Part shown: positions 20,725 through 29,778 of the stretch, one piece after another
Layout of the letters: every line of letters begins with the position of its first letter
Numbering within the stretch: position 1 is the first letter of the stretch
Source of the DNA: Alphaproteobacteria bacterium
GTDB taxonomy: Bacteria > Pseudomonadota > Alphaproteobacteria > Rhizobiales > GCA-2746425
DNA: 64,000 bases
Reading direction: 5' to 3'
Assembly: GCA_024743215.1 (NCBI GenBank)
Contig: JANSWZ010000001.1
Span: 930,001-994,000, forward strand
Translations under genes and position numbers: made by a program
The notes under the pieces: model-generated
What the model saw: the letters and a program-made list of their open reading frames with translations, nothing else
The model's database searches: none
What the model was told of the DNA's origin: nothing

Positions 20725-22248
20725 TTGTTTAACATGTTGATTGAGCCGCAAAAGGAAGCCGTTCTCGCAACTTATGCCGCAGGCAAGGCGCAAGTCGTTT
20801 GGACGACTCTGGTCGCCGATCTTGAAACCCCAGTATCGGCAATGCTGAAACTGTCAGCCGTCGAAGACTATTGCTTTCTGCTTGAGTCCGTCGAAGGCGG
20901 CGCTGTCCGGGGGCGTTACTCTATCATTGGCTTGAATCCTGATCTGGTGTTCAAGACTGATGGAAATACAGCTTGGTCAGGAACAGTTGATCAGCTGACG
21001 GAAAACCGGCTGACCCAATGGGAACAGCCATCGCTTCAGGCGCTCCGCGATGTTCTGGAAAGTTCAAAAATCGATTTGCCACCTGAGTTGCCGCCTATGG
21101 CAGCTGGCATGTTCGGGTACTTTGGCTACGACAATGTGCGTCTGATGGAAAAGCTGCCAGAGCCTGGCCCTGATCCACTAGACCTCAGTGACACATTGCT
21201 CATTCGTCCACAGATCATCCTGATCTTTGACAATATCAAAGACGAGATAACGCTCATCACGCCGCTACGCCCATCGGAAAATGTGTCCGGTGAAGCAATT
21301 TATGCCCGAGCAGTTGATCGTTTGACGACTGTTATTGACCGGCTGGATGCGCCGTTGGATCGCGGTCTGGATGCAGACGAAGTTGATCTAACCATCAATA
21401 TGCAATCCAACACCACGCCGGACGAATATTACGCGATGGTCCGCAAGGCCAAGGATTATATTTCAGCTGGCGATATTTTTCAGGTGGTTCTTTCGCAACG
21501 CTTTGAGACCGAATTCACGCTTCCGCCGTTTGCTCTTTATCGGGCATTGCGCCGTGTTAACCCTTCCCCATTCCTCTATTTCCTGAAATTTGGTGATTTC
21601 TCGATCATTGGATCAAGTCCGGAAATTTTGGTGCGGGCCCGGGATGGGAAAGTCACGATCCGACCGATCGCAGGCACACGTCCGCGTGGGGATACACCTG
21701 AAAAAGATGCAGCCTATGCCAAAGAATTGCTGGCTGATCCAAAGGAACTGGCGGAGCATCTGATGCTCCTCGATCTTGGCCGCAATGATGTGGGCCGTGT
21801 TTCAAAGATCGGCTCAGTGGAAGTCACTGACCAGTTCTTCTTGGAGTATTACAGCCAGGTGATGCACATCGTGTCCAACGTGATTGGCGATTTGTCTGAC
21901 AATTGCGATGCAATTGATGCGCTATCAGCCGGGTTCCCCGCCGGCACCGTTTCCGGCGCGCCGAAAGTGCGGGCGATGGAGATTATCGACGAGCTTGAGG
22001 GTGACAAGCGCGGTCCTTATGGCGGCGCAGTTGGGTATTTTACCGCAGATGGCAACATGGACACCTGCATTGTGTTGCGTACATCTGTTGTGAAAGATGG
22101 CAAAATGTATGTTCAGGCGGGTGCTGGCATTGTGGCAGATTCCGTTCCGGAAATGGAACAACAGGAATGTATCAACAAGGCGAAAGCGCTGTTTCGGGCG
22201 GCAGAAGAAGCTGTGCGATTTGCCTCAAGCACGTCACGTGGCCAATGA
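20725..22248 (+). CDS. trpE: Anthranilate synthase component I
   Basis: Makes anthranilate from chorismate with the TrpG amidotransferase, the first committed step to tryptophan. The N-terminal regulatory region has LLESVEGG, part of the tryptophan-binding element. The C-terminal chorismate-binding domain shows PSPFLYFLKFGDF, IAGTRPRG, LDLGRNDVGRVS and SGAPKVRAME. At 507 residues it is full length. The start is uncertain: TTG 20725 is 4 nt past AAAAGGA, while ATG 20734 is 13 nt past it. It follows ppiD and precedes trpG, so it is the first of the trp genes. No leader peptide with Trp codons is seen. Confidence 0.95.
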   Translation: MFNMLIEPQKEAVLATYAAGKAQVVWTTLVADLETPVSAMLKLSAVEDYCFLLESVEGGAVRGRYSIIGLNPDLVFKTDGNTAWSGTVDQLTENRLTQWEQPSLQALRDVLESSKIDLPPELPPMAAGMFGYFGYDNVRLMEKLPEPGPDPLDLSDTLLIRPQIILIFDNIKDEITLITPLRPSENVSGEAIYARAVDRLTTVIDRLDAPLDRGLDADEVDLTINMQSNTTPDEYYAMVRKAKDYISAGDIFQVVLSQRFETEFTLPPFALYRALRRVNPSPFLYFLKFGDFSIIGSSPEILVRARDGKVTIRPIAGTRPRGDTPEKDAAYAKELLADPKELAEHLMLLDLGRNDVGRVSKIGSVEVTDQFFLEYYSQVMHIVSNVIGDLSDNCDAIDALSAGFPAGTVSGAPKVRAMEIIDELEGDKRGPYGGAVGYFTADGNMDTCIVLRTSVVKDGKMYVQAGAGIVADSVPEMEQQECINKAKALFRAAEEAVRFASSTSRGQ

Positions 22249-22291
22249 TGGAACTCACGATGTTTAGCGCAGCAGCCTTTTGGGGGTAGCA

Positions 22292-22897
22292 ATGTTTCTG
22301 GTGATCGATAATTACGACAGTTTCACTTACAATCTGGTTCACCTGATTGGGCAATTGGGTGTAAATCTTGAAGTTGTACGTAACGACAAGATTGCAGTCT
22401 CGCAGGCATTGTCCATGAACCCGGAAGGGATCATTCTGTCACCCGGCCCCTGCACCCCGAATGAGGCTGGTATTTGCCTGGATCTTATTCGTGAAGCAGA
22501 TGGAAAGATGCCGATCTTTGGGGTTTGTCTGGGTATGCAATCCATTGGTCAGGCCTATGGCGGAACAGTTGTTCGTGCCAACCGGCTGATGCATGGAAAG
22601 ATGAGTTCCATTGTGCATGACGCGACTGGCATGTTTGATGCCATACCAACACCCTTTCAAGCCACGCGCTATCACTCGCTTGTGGTTGAAGATACGTCAT
22701 TTCCGGAAAGTCTGGTGCAAACGGCCAAAACAGATGATGGCAGCCTAATGGGACTATCACACAAGACTCATCCCGTTCACGGGGTACAGTTTCATCCAGA
22801 GAGTATAGCGTCTGAACATGGCGACAAGCTGCTGCGCAACTTCATTGGAATTGCACGTTCATTCAACAAATCACACCGTCCGCAAATTGCAGCGTAG
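22292..22897 (+). CDS. trpG: Anthranilate / aminodeoxychorismate synthase component II (glutamine amidotransferase)
   Basis: Supplies ammonia from glutamine to TrpE, and possibly also to PabB. Class I amidotransferase motifs: IDNYDSFTYNLVH at the N-terminus, LSPGPCTPNEAG, the nucleophile in FGVCLGMQSIGQAYGG, and HGVQFHPESIASEHG with His and Glu. ATG 22292 is preceded by GGGGGT and gives 201 residues. It lies 43 nt after trpE. trpD does not follow directly: two oppositely oriented regulator genes intervene, about 1.9 kb in all. Confidence 0.95.
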   Translation: MFLVIDNYDSFTYNLVHLIGQLGVNLEVVRNDKIAVSQALSMNPEGIILSPGPCTPNEAGICLDLIREADGKMPIFGVCLGMQSIGQAYGGTVVRANRLMHGKMSSIVHDATGMFDAIPTPFQATRYHSLVVEDTSFPESLVQTAKTDDGSLMGLSHKTHPVHGVQFHPESIASEHGDKLLRNFIGIARSFNKSHRPQIAA

Positions 22898-23014
22898 CTT
22901 CACGCAAAATTCAATGGATGTAGTTTTGAAGACGCGGCCCAAACGCAGTGCATCTTATGCCGCGATCAGTATGATCGTGAGATTCAACACCGCTTCTTGA
23001 AGGCGTCCCTCAGC

Positions 23015-23416
23015 CTACTCTTTCTCAGAGCAAGCTTCGATGAGGCTGATAATCTGCTTTTGCAGTTTCTCGTCCTTGATGGACTCGATCTGCTTTGCCA
23101 GATCCAGAAGCCACCAGGGCACTGCATTTTCTGATGAGACGTTCTCATCAATTCCGTCGAAGAAGTAGTCAATCGGAACCTGCAATACTCGAGAGATTTC
23201 CCAGAGCCTGCCGGAACCAATCCGATTACTGCCCTTCTCATATTTCTGGATTTGCTGAAAGCTGACACCCAGTTGATTTCCGAGTTCAGTTTGACTCATG
23301 TCCATTGCCTTGCGCGCTTTGCGCACTTTCAGGCCCACATGTAAATCCGCATCCAGTGCCGAACGGGCATTATGCATAACGGCTTTTGGTGAAGCGTCCT
23401 TTTCCATCGATAACAT
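23015..23416 (-). CDS. XRE-family regulator, PraR-like
   Basis: A 133-residue cytoplasmic DNA-binding protein. The helix-turn-helix lies at about residues 27-85: LHVGLKVRKARKAMDMSQTEL continues to GVSFQQIQKYEKGSNRIG and VLQVPIDYFFDG. This pattern is close to what I recall of rhizobial PraR/PhrR-type repressors (HVG..R.RR, FQQ.QKYEKG.NR.G, VP..FFF). In Rhizobium leguminosarum PraR represses quorum-sensing regulator genes, which makes the adjacent LuxR gene noteworthy. The short C-terminal tail is amphipathic and acidic. It is on the minus strand between trpG and the LuxR gene. Start at 23416, with AAGG 7 nt upstream. Confidence 0.82.
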   Translation of the reverse strand: MLSMEKDASPKAVMHNARSALDADLHVGLKVRKARKAMDMSQTELGNQLGVSFQQIQKYEKGSNRIGSGRLWEISRVLQVPIDYFFDGIDENVSSENAVPWWLLDLAKQIESIKDEKLQKQIISLIEACSEKE

Positions 23417-23668
23417 TTTAGCCTTCCCACGAACTCTGCTTGAGGTTGCAGCATTAGCCCTTTTTTAACCAATGATCAACCCATAATTATAAGGGTGTGA
23501 CAATTCTATCAATAATACGCGGCTGCAATTTGCTTAAGACGTTAAATATGCGGGCTTTTATGCTTAGAAATCAGCCTACTTCTTATGTAGTTATCGTTAT
23601 TATCGATATCTATATTTCACGACATCACAACTGTGCAATTAACCGTGATATCCATATTTTTATGGGTC

Positions 23669-24436
23669 TTAATGATCTACAAGTTTAAGCTCGTTGGCCC
23701 GCCAAAGGGCTGCCAGCTTATTTCTGACACCAAATTTCTGGATCAGATTTCTCGATATCTCAGCGACATATATGGGAGAAACGCCGATAATCAACGCAAT
23801 CTCTGTGCCGGACATGCCAAGAGCGCTCAATTCCAGGACTTCTTTCTCTCTTGGTCTGAGCGAAATGCCCTTATTGGCACCAATCACCAATGCTGACTGA
23901 TGAAATGCCTCGGACAACATGCGACAGCAAGCCACCAATTGATCAACGGACAAGCCTGCAGCTGGCTGCGAGCTATAGGCGGCAGTACATGTAACCAAGG
24001 TGCCGGTCTTCGCAGATGTCTTCAGACGGGTTGTTACGCCCCAGGCCAAACCATATTTGCCGGCTTGCTGGAAGAACTCAACGAAGTTGCCGTTCTGTGT
24101 GAGTTGATCTGCTGACCAGAAAAATGGATCTGTTTCCTTCTTCGCCAAAGCCAGCACAGGATCAATCTGGGCAAAACCTTCCCGGCGATAGAGTTCAATC
24201 CATCCTTCGGCATAGGTATGAACAGATTTGTCGAACGAAATGTCGTTTTCCGTGAATTTGGTGTAGGCAAACTGTTGTAATCCCAACGGGAAAATTACGC
24301 CCACAAATGACCCGCGCAGCTCATCGAGCGTTGTGCAGGCCTTCAGTTTTCGCACGCTTTGTTGCAGATACTGACGAAGTTCCACGCCGTCCAAAGGACC
24401 ATCCTTTTTATTTAATGATGATATGCGCTCTGACAC
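23669..24436 (-). CDS. LuxR-family quorum-sensing type regulator (LuxR solo)
   Basis: 255 residues with two domains. The N-terminal autoinducer-binding domain (about 25-175) keeps the conserved ligand-pocket pattern: W and Y in EGWIELYRR, DP in QIDPVLA, PFFW and a Gly in YGLAWGV. The C-terminal GerE-type HTH (about 190-250) has LRPREKEVLELSALGMSGTEIA in pieces and NKLAALWRA. It probably senses an acyl-homoserine lactone or similar molecule, but no luxI synthase gene occurs in the window. It lies 252 nt upstream of the XRE gene, both on the minus strand, in A+T-rich sequence between trpG and trpD. Confidence 0.88.
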   Translation of the reverse strand: MSERISSLNKKDGPLDGVELRQYLQQSVRKLKACTTLDELRGSFVGVIFPLGLQQFAYTKFTENDISFDKSVHTYAEGWIELYRREGFAQIDPVLALAKKETDPFFWSADQLTQNGNFVEFFQQAGKYGLAWGVTTRLKTSAKTGTLVTCTAAYSSQPAAGLSVDQLVACCRMLSEAFHQSALVIGANKGISLRPREKEVLELSALGMSGTEIALIIGVSPIYVAEISRNLIQKFGVRNKLAALWRANELKLVDH

Positions 24437-24833
24437 ATAAGCTAAAGCATTCTTTATGTTTTGGCGAGGATAAATCGTGCAACCAATTGATGAATATTAT
24501 TTATTTTTTCCGTTTAATAAAATTTAATTAGAAAGCAATCCAATTAACCAATTTCTTCTTGGGGGATTTGTCCTCATTTTTCAGGGTCTAATATCACATG
24601 TTCTGATTGTGGTTTCAAAGATTTTCTATCTCATCTCAGGGTTTTTTGTTCACGCCCACGTTTGATCTCGCACAATGAGCGTCCCGCCACTTGCTGTTTT
24701 GGTGGAAATTGGCACCATTATATGCAAAGCAAGCGCTACAGGCCTGCCAGATGCACTCTGACATCGGCTGCAGGAGGCTGCGGGGGCTGCAGGATCAACT
24801 TTCAGGGTTGCAGGAAATCCAGACGAGTGACTT
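24437..24833. other. 397-bp divergent region between the LuxR gene and trpD
   Basis: No coding sequence is supported. The half next to the LuxR gene (to about 24660) is strikingly A+T-rich and should contain its promoter. The half next to trpD is G+C-rich and holds the GGCTGCAGG repeats listed separately. No leader peptide with tandem Trp codons and no obvious lux box was found. Since trpD is cut off from trpE-trpG, a promoter for trpDC-moaC-moeA is expected here. No convincing -35/-10 pair was recognised. Confidence 0.5.
24766..24814. repeat. Cluster of GGCTGCAGG-type direct repeats before trpD
   Basis: GGCTGCAGG at 24766-24774, GGCTGCGGG at 24776-24784, GGCTGCAGG at 24785-24793 and GGTTGCAGG at 24806-24814. 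Three copies are spaced 9-10 bp and the fourth is two helical turns on. The block ends 20 bp before the trpD start. It may be a cooperative regulator site or simple slippage; the regular spacing on one helix face favours the former. Confidence 0.45.
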
Positions 24834-25859
24834 ATGTTTGATATGAAATCCACGCTTGCCCTGGTTGCGAGCGGCGAAGCACTGGACCAGAAAACGGCAG
24901 AACAGACGTTCGACATTATTATGTCTGGCGATGCAACGCCTGTACAAATCGGCGCACTCCTTATGGGATTGCGGGTCCGCGGAGAAACAATCGATGAGAT
25001 CGCAGGTGCTGTAAAAGTCATGCGGTCCAAGATGGTTCGTGTCTCTGCACCAGAGGGTGCAGTGGATCTGGTGGGCACCGGCGGTGATGCATCAGGCACC
25101 TACAACATCTCCACATGCGCAAGTTTTGTAGTTGCTGGCATGGGCATCCCTGTAGCCAAGCATGGCAACAGAGCCCTTTCATCCAAATCAGGCGCGGCAG
25201 ATACACTGATGGCACTTGGCGTCAATCTGGAACTGAAGCCTGACCAAATCAGCACATGCATAGACAAAGCTGGACTTGGTTTCATGTTTGCGCCCGCGCA
25301 CCACAGTGCCATGAAGCATGTCGGCCCTGCCCGGGTTGAATTGGGCACACGAACCATTTTCAATTTACTGGGTCCAATGTCCAACCCTGCGTCAGTCAAA
25401 CGGCAAATGGTTGGCGTTTTTGATGAAAAGTGGCTTGAGCCTTTGGCACACACATTGGCGCGCCTTGGATCGGACAAAGCCTGGATTGTTCATGGATCGG
25501 ACGGGTTGGATGAGATCACAACGACGGGGCCATCCTATTGTGCCGCGCTTGAAAATGGTGAGGTGAAACGGTTTGTCATTGAGCCGGTGGCTTTGGGACT
25601 CAAGCAGGCATCTCCAACAGATCTTGTGGGTGGCGACGCAGACCATAATGCGACCGCGCTTAAGCGTGTTCTGGATGGAGAACAATCTGCGCATAGGGAC
25701 ATTGTTTTGTTGAACTCAGCAGCGACGGCCGTCGTCGCTGGACGCGCTGACACAATCAGCGATGGCCTTGAAATGGCCCGCACCAGTATTGATGAAGGCG
25801 GGGCACGTGCTGCCATGGATGCGCTCGTGAGCGTCTCAAACTCTTTTGGAGCGAACTAG
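24834..25859 (+). CDS. trpD: Anthranilate phosphoribosyltransferase
   Basis: Transfers phosphoribosyl from PRPP to anthranilate, the second step of tryptophan synthesis. Visible signatures are [11 protein letters not shown] near residue 46, the PRPP-binding [18 protein letters not shown] near 83, [15 protein letters not shown] near 112 and [18 protein letters not shown] near 170. At 341 residues the length is normal. ATG 24834 is used; a second ATG 3 codons later is also possible, and neither has a strong Shine-Dalgarno sequence. trpC starts on the base after its stop, so the two are coupled. Confidence 0.95.
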   Translation: MFDMKSTLALVASGEALDQKTAEQTFDIIMSGDATPVQIGALLMGLRVRGETIDEIAGAVKVMRSKMVRVSAPEGAVDLVGTGGDASGTYNISTCASFVVAGMGIPVAKHGNRALSSKSGAADTLMALGVNLELKPDQISTCIDKAGLGFMFAPAHHSAMKHVGPARVELGTRTIFNLLGPMSNPASVKRQMVGVFDEKWLEPLAHTLARLGSDKAWIVHGSDGLDEITTTGPSYCAALENGEVKRFVIEPVALGLKQASPTDLVGGDADHNATALKRVLDGEQSAHRDIVLLNSAATAVVAGRADTISDGLEMARTSIDEGGARAAMDALVSVSNSFGAN

Positions 25860-26657
25860 ATGCAGGGCGTTCTTGAAAAAATTTGTCGCTACAAGCTTGA
25901 AGAAGTCGCGGCTGCAAAAGCACGGCTGAGCCTTGATGATGTGAAACAGCGTGCGCGAGATGCAGATCCTGTCAGAGGCTTCAAAGCTGCATTGCAAGGC
26001 GCTGTAGATGATGGCCGGTTCGGTCTGATTGCCGAGGTAAAAAAGGCAAGTCCTTCCAAGGGCCTTATCCGGCCGGATTTTGATCCTCCTGCTCTGGCAA
26101 CTGCCTATGAAAATGGCAGGGCTTCATGTCTGTCTGTATTGACAGACACGCCATCTTTTCAGGGACACCCAGACTTTCTGATGACGGCACGCGCTGCGAC
26201 CAGACTACCTGCCCTGCGCAAGGATTTTATGCTGGACCCCTACCAGGTTTACGAAGCACGTGCCTGGAATGCGGATTGCATCTTGATTATCATGGCCTGC
26301 ACCGAAGATGATCAGGCGAAAGCCTTGGAAGAGACTGCATTTCTGCTCGGAATGGATGTACTGGTCGAGGTTCATGATGAGGCCGAGACAGAGCGATCTC
26401 TGACTCATTTGTCATCTGGCCTGATCGGTGTGAACAACCGCAATCTTGATACGTTTGAGACTAGTCTGACAACCAGCGAAAAACTGGCCAAGCTCATTCC
26501 TGACGACAAGTTGCTTGTCGGGGAAAGCGGCATTAACACTCATGCGGATTTACAGCGTCTCAAAAAATGCGGGATCAACACCTTTCTGGTTGGCGAAAGC
26601 CTGATGCGTCAGGCTGATGTGACAGCAGCCACCCAAAAACTGCTGACTGGAGCATGA
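25860..26657 (+). CDS. trpC: Indole-3-glycerol phosphate synthase
   Basis: Closes the indole ring in tryptophan synthesis. TIM-barrel motifs: [16 protein letters not shown] with the catalytic Lys near residue 59, [28 protein letters not shown] with a catalytic Lys near 122, [11 protein letters not shown] and [12 protein letters not shown]. The 265-residue length is typical. It abuts trpD (stop TAG directly followed by ATG) and has one base between its stop and the moaC start, so trpD-trpC-moaC are translated as a block. Confidence 0.96.
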   Translation: MQGVLEKICRYKLEEVAAAKARLSLDDVKQRARDADPVRGFKAALQGAVDDGRFGLIAEVKKASPSKGLIRPDFDPPALATAYENGRASCLSVLTDTPSFQGHPDFLMTARAATRLPALRKDFMLDPYQVYEARAWNADCILIIMACTEDDQAKALEETAFLLGMDVLVEVHDEAETERSLTHLSSGLIGVNNRNLDTFETSLTTSEKLAKLIPDDKLLVGESGINTHADLQRLKKCGINTFLVGESLMRQADVTAATQKLLTGA

Positions 26658-26658
26658 G

Positions 26659-27138
26659 ATGTCAAAACTGACGCATCTCAGTGACACCGGTGAAGCCAAT
26701 ATGGTGGATGTCGGCAACAAGGCTGTAACAAGCCGTCTGGCCCAGGCAGAAGGCCGTGTTGAAATGCTGCCAGAAACTCTGGCAATGATCCTGTCTGGCA
26801 ATGCCAAAAAGGGTGACGTTCTGGGCACAGCGCGTCTTGCCGGAATCATGGCTGCAAAACGCACACATGAGTTGATCCCACTGTGCCATCAATTGCTCAT
26901 CAGCAAAGTCGAGGTGTCAATTGAGCCCGATCATGAAGCCTCAGCGCTAAATGTTGTGGCGAGTGTGAAGGTCAATGGTCAGACCGGTGTTGAAATGGAA
27001 GCCCTCACTGCCGTATCGGTCACCTGTCTGACGATCTACGATATGGCAAAGGCCGTCGACCGTGGCATGCGGATTGAGGGCATTCGCGTGCTTGAAAAAA
27101 GCGGCGGTAAATCTGGCACATATCGTGCAGATTCCTAG
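26659..27138 (+). CDS. moaC: Cyclic pyranopterin monophosphate synthase
   Basis: Second half-reaction of molybdenum cofactor step 1, giving cPMP. It has [16 protein letters not shown] near residue 15, [20 protein letters not shown] near residue 70 with the catalytic Lys region, and [22 protein letters not shown] near 115 in pieces. At 159 residues it is complete. Placement of moaC and moeA behind trpDC is a conserved alphaproteobacterial order, and moeA follows 14 nt later. Confidence 0.96.
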   Translation: MSKLTHLSDTGEANMVDVGNKAVTSRLAQAEGRVEMLPETLAMILSGNAKKGDVLGTARLAGIMAAKRTHELIPLCHQLLISKVEVSIEPDHEASALNVVASVKVNGQTGVEMEALTAVSVTCLTIYDMAKAVDRGMRIEGIRVLEKSGGKSGTYRADS

Positions 27139-27152
27139 GATCTGATTTTTCT

Positions 27153-28370
27153 ATGGCTCTCTTACCTGTCGCGGACGCAAGACACTCAATTTTGAGTGCC
27201 GTTTCAATTCTTCCAGAGGAAACCGTTCCGCTGGTAGATGCGCATCTTCGTGTCAGCGCAACACCGCTTTCAGCACGGCGCACACAGCCCCCATTTGCCA
27301 CAACTGCCATGGATGGCTATGCAGTGCGCCATGCGGATTTGGCGCTGGACGCCGAATTGGAAGTGGTTGGAGAAGCACCGGCTGGTCACAGATATGAGCA
27401 TGCCCTTCTGGCAGGTCAGGCGGTGCGTATATTCACTGGGGCACCAATGCCCGAAGGGTCAGATACGATTCTCATTCAGGAAGATGCGAACGTTCGCGAA
27501 AACGACAAAATCCGACCACTTGATATTCCGAAAGTGTCAGCTTTTGTGCGCCCCGCCGGGCTGGACTTCATGCAGGGCTCGGTTCTGATAGAAGCTGGCA
27601 GCACATTGCGGGCGGCGGATCTGGCACTGCTCGCCAGTATGAATTATGCGCAGGTGCCGGTTATTCGGAAACCGCGAATTGGCGTGCTTGCGACAGGCGA
27701 TGAGTTGGCAATGCCAGGAACTCACATCGGCGTGGATCAGATTGTCGCCTCAAACAACTTTGGCGTTGCGGCCCGCATTACCGAGTTGGGAGGGCAAGCG
27801 GTTGATCTGGGCATTGCAAAAGACACCGAAGAAGATCTGTTGCAGGCATTGAAAATTGCTGAGGCCAATCAATGCGATGCTATCATAACCCTTGGTGGCG
27901 CATCCGTTGGTACCCACGATCTGGTCCAGCAGGCGTTTCACAGTGCAGGTCTGTCGCTTTCCTTCTGGAAAATTGCCATGCGCCCCGGCAAGCCGCTCAT
28001 GTTCGGGACAGTTGGCGGGATGTTGTTTCTTGGCTTTCCCGGCAATCCAGTGTCCAGCATGGTCTGCGGTGAGTTGTTCATGGCCCCACTGATCAAAAAA
28101 TGGCTGGGCCAGCCGTCCGACACACCGCTTCGCCATGCCACTCTGGCTAGTAAGTTGCCCACCAATGACCAACGCGAAGACTATTTGCGTGCGATTGTGA
28201 AGCCAACCCAAGGTTCAGGCCAACTTCCAATGGTCCAATCATTGAACCGCCAGGACAGTTCCATGCTGGCTAATTTTGCAAAAGCAAACTGTCTGATCAG
28301 ACGCGCGCCATTCGCTCCCGAGGCGGATCAGGGCACCATCGTGGACATTCTGATGCTGCGCCCTGACTGA
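27153..28370 (+). CDS. moeA: Molybdopterin molybdenumtransferase
   Basis: Inserts molybdate into adenylylated molybdopterin. It has the MoeA domain order: N-terminal TTAMDGYAVRHADL near residue 50, IFTGAPMPEGSDTILIQED near 95, the MoCF-binding domain VLATGDEL near 185, ITLGGASVGTHDLV near 250, MRPGKPLMFG, FLGFPGNPVS and a C-terminal beta-barrel. 405 residues is normal. It is in line with moaC, and lexA follows 152 nt later with its own SOS-controlled promoter. Confidence 0.95.
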   Translation: MALLPVADARHSILSAVSILPEETVPLVDAHLRVSATPLSARRTQPPFATTAMDGYAVRHADLALDAELEVVGEAPAGHRYEHALLAGQAVRIFTGAPMPEGSDTILIQEDANVRENDKIRPLDIPKVSAFVRPAGLDFMQGSVLIEAGSTLRAADLALLASMNYAQVPVIRKPRIGVLATGDELAMPGTHIGVDQIVASNNFGVAARITELGGQAVDLGIAKDTEEDLLQALKIAEANQCDAIITLGGASVGTHDLVQQAFHSAGLSLSFWKIAMRPGKPLMFGTVGGMLFLGFPGNPVSSMVCGELFMAPLIKKWLGQPSDTPLRHATLASKLPTNDQREDYLRAIVKPTQGSGQLPMVQSLNRQDSSMLANFAKANCLIRRAPFAPEADQGTIVDILMLRPD

Positions 28371-28385
28371 CCTAACAGGCCCGAT

Positions 28386-28400
28386 GTTCCATATATGTTT
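28386..28400 (+). promoter_or_regulatory. Probable LexA box 1 before lexA
   Basis: GTTC-N7-GTTT at 28386-28400 is one base from the alphaproteobacterial LexA consensus GTTC-N7-GTTC. It lies 123 bp upstream of the lexA start codon, next to a perfect box in the opposite sense, in line with autoregulation by paired sites. Confidence 0.6.
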
Positions 28401-28416
28401 CGCTTGCGCCCTTGTA

Positions 28417-28431
28417 GAACAAGACAAGAAC
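28417..28431 (-). promoter_or_regulatory. LexA box 2 before lexA (perfect match)
   Basis: GAACAAGACAAGAAC is GAAC-N7-GAAC, the exact reverse complement of the alphaproteobacterial SOS consensus GTTC-N7-GTTC. It lies 92 bp upstream of the lexA ATG. A weaker GTTC-N7-GTAC follows at 28441-28455. The site should mediate LexA autorepression. Confidence 0.82.
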
Positions 28432-28522
28432 AGCTATCGTGTTCATGCTTTGTACACATCTGATTCCTATATTGAAGACGCCTTTGGCCTCTGTGGACCC
28501 TCAGAACCCAGGATTGATTGAC

Positions 28523-29248
28523 ATGCTAACGCGCAAACAACACGAGCTTTTGATGTTCATTCACGAGCGCCTCAAAGAAACAGGTGTTCCGCCGTCTTTT
28601 GATGAAATGAAGATAGCGCTCGATTTGAAATCGAAATCAGGTATTCACAGGCTTATCGTGGCCCTTGAAGAGCGTGGTTTTTTGCGCCGCATGCCCAACC
28701 GGGCGCGCGCAATGGAGATTATCAAATTACCGGAATCTGTTTCGCCAAGCCTGGCAGCTCCTCGCAGCACAGGCTTTTCACCGAGTGTCATTGAAGGCAG
28801 CCTTGGCAAGAAGCGCGAGACGGTTGCACCGGCAAATGATACCGGCTCAGAACAGGATGATGCATATTCTGTAACCATTCCTGTCATGGGCAGGATTGCT
28901 GCTGGAACGCCCATATCCGCGATTCAGACCCACAGCCACACCATTCCGGTTCCAGCGGATATGCTGTCGTCAGGAGAGCATTTTGCGCTGGAAGTACGCG
29001 GAGATTCCATGATTGAAGCCGGCATTCTCGATGGAGATACGGTTGTTATTAAGAAGGGCTCGACGGCTGACACCGGTGATATTGTGGTGGCTTTGATTGA
29101 TGACGAAGAAGCGACCTTGAAACGGCTGCGCCGAAAGGGTGGATCTATCGCTCTGGAAGCAGCCAATCCGGCCTATGAGACTCGTATTTTTGGACCGGAT
29201 CAGGTTTCTGTCCAAGGCAAGTTGATCGGCCTTTTAAGAATCTACTGA
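28523..29248 (+). CDS. lexA: LexA repressor, SOS regulator
   Basis: Repressor of DNA-damage genes that cleaves itself with RecA. The N-terminal winged helix ([34 protein letters not shown] in part, residues 1-65) is followed by a linker and the peptidase domain: the Ala-Gly cleavage site in RIAAGTPI, Ser in [11 protein letters not shown] and Lys in [13 protein letters not shown] 28523 has AGGA 9 nt upstream and matches the usual N-terminus; the frame also extends 28 codons further, which is ignored. 241 residues is normal for alphaproteobacterial LexA. LexA boxes lie upstream. Confidence 0.96.
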   Translation: MLTRKQHELLMFIHERLKETGVPPSFDEMKIALDLKSKSGIHRLIVALEERGFLRRMPNRARAMEIIKLPESVSPSLAAPRSTGFSPSVIEGSLGKKRETVAPANDTGSEQDDAYSVTIPVMGRIAAGTPISAIQTHSHTIPVPADMLSSGEHFALEVRGDSMIEAGILDGDTVVIKKGSTADTGDIVVALIDDEEATLKRLRRKGGSIALEAANPAYETRIFGPDQVSVQGKLIGLLRIY

Positions 29249-29281
29249 AATTTGAGCGATTTTCTGGGGTTTAAACTCAAT

Positions 29282-29776
29282 TCAGACTTTGATCTCTTCT
29301 GACTTTAGCTTGAGTTCCATCCGGAAATTTGTCAGTTCAACATCGCCTCTCACGGCCGTTTGCTGTTGAATGACAGACCAATCGCGCTTTTCAAAGAAGC
29401 GCCGCGCCAGATGACTGGCACGGGTTTGGAGGGCCGTCAAATGTCTGGTGCGGGCTTCTTTCATGATCACATCGTAAAGTTTTCCGGCCACACCAGACCC
29501 CATCGACCTGGGATGAACGAAGGCCAAATCAATGAGGCCCTCTTCGGTGAGTGTCATAAAGCCCAGAAGTTCGCCTCCCTGATAAGCCACAACACTGTAT
29601 TGCGCAGCCATTCGATCACGCCATGTAGCGACATCAGGAATGGCGGGCGCCCATGCATCCCGTTGTTCTTGCGTGTAAGCAGCCTTTGCGCCTGTCTGGA
29701 CGGCTTCAAAAAACAGATTGACGGCCGCTGAGGCGTCTTCGTCCTTAAACTCTCGTATTGATAGCCCGGGCACCAT
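29282..29776 (-). CDS. GNAT-family N-acetyltransferase
   Basis: A 164-residue protein of the GNAT fold. SIREFKDEDASAAVNLFFEAV at the N-terminus is the first strand-helix, YQGGELLGFMTL the beta4 region, and DLAFVHPRSMGSGVAGKLYDVI the acetyl-CoA pyrophosphate loop (R/Q-x-x-G-x-G/A in form RSMGSGVAG). The acceptor is unknown. It starts 2 nt after the stop of the Lrp/AsnC gene, so they are an operon. The distant resemblance to YafP-type acetyltransferases rests only on the N-terminal pattern. Confidence 0.85.
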   Translation of the reverse strand: MVPGLSIREFKDEDASAAVNLFFEAVQTGAKAAYTQEQRDAWAPAIPDVATWRDRMAAQYSVVAYQGGELLGFMTLTEEGLIDLAFVHPRSMGSGVAGKLYDVIMKEARTRHLTALQTRASHLARRFFEKRDWSVIQQQTAVRGDVELTNFRMELKLKSEEIKV

Positions 29777-29778
29777 CT

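Noticed and set aside
20699-20733. A trp leader peptide/attenuator before trpE
   Set aside because: Only 26 nt separate ppiD and trpE, with no room for a leader. The trpD upstream region has no tandem Trp codons either.
22963-22977. CGATCA-GTA-TGATCG inverted repeat downstream of trpG as a lux box or terminator
   Set aside because: A 6-bp stem with a 3-nt spacer is too short for either, and there is no T-run. It may still be a chance palindrome.
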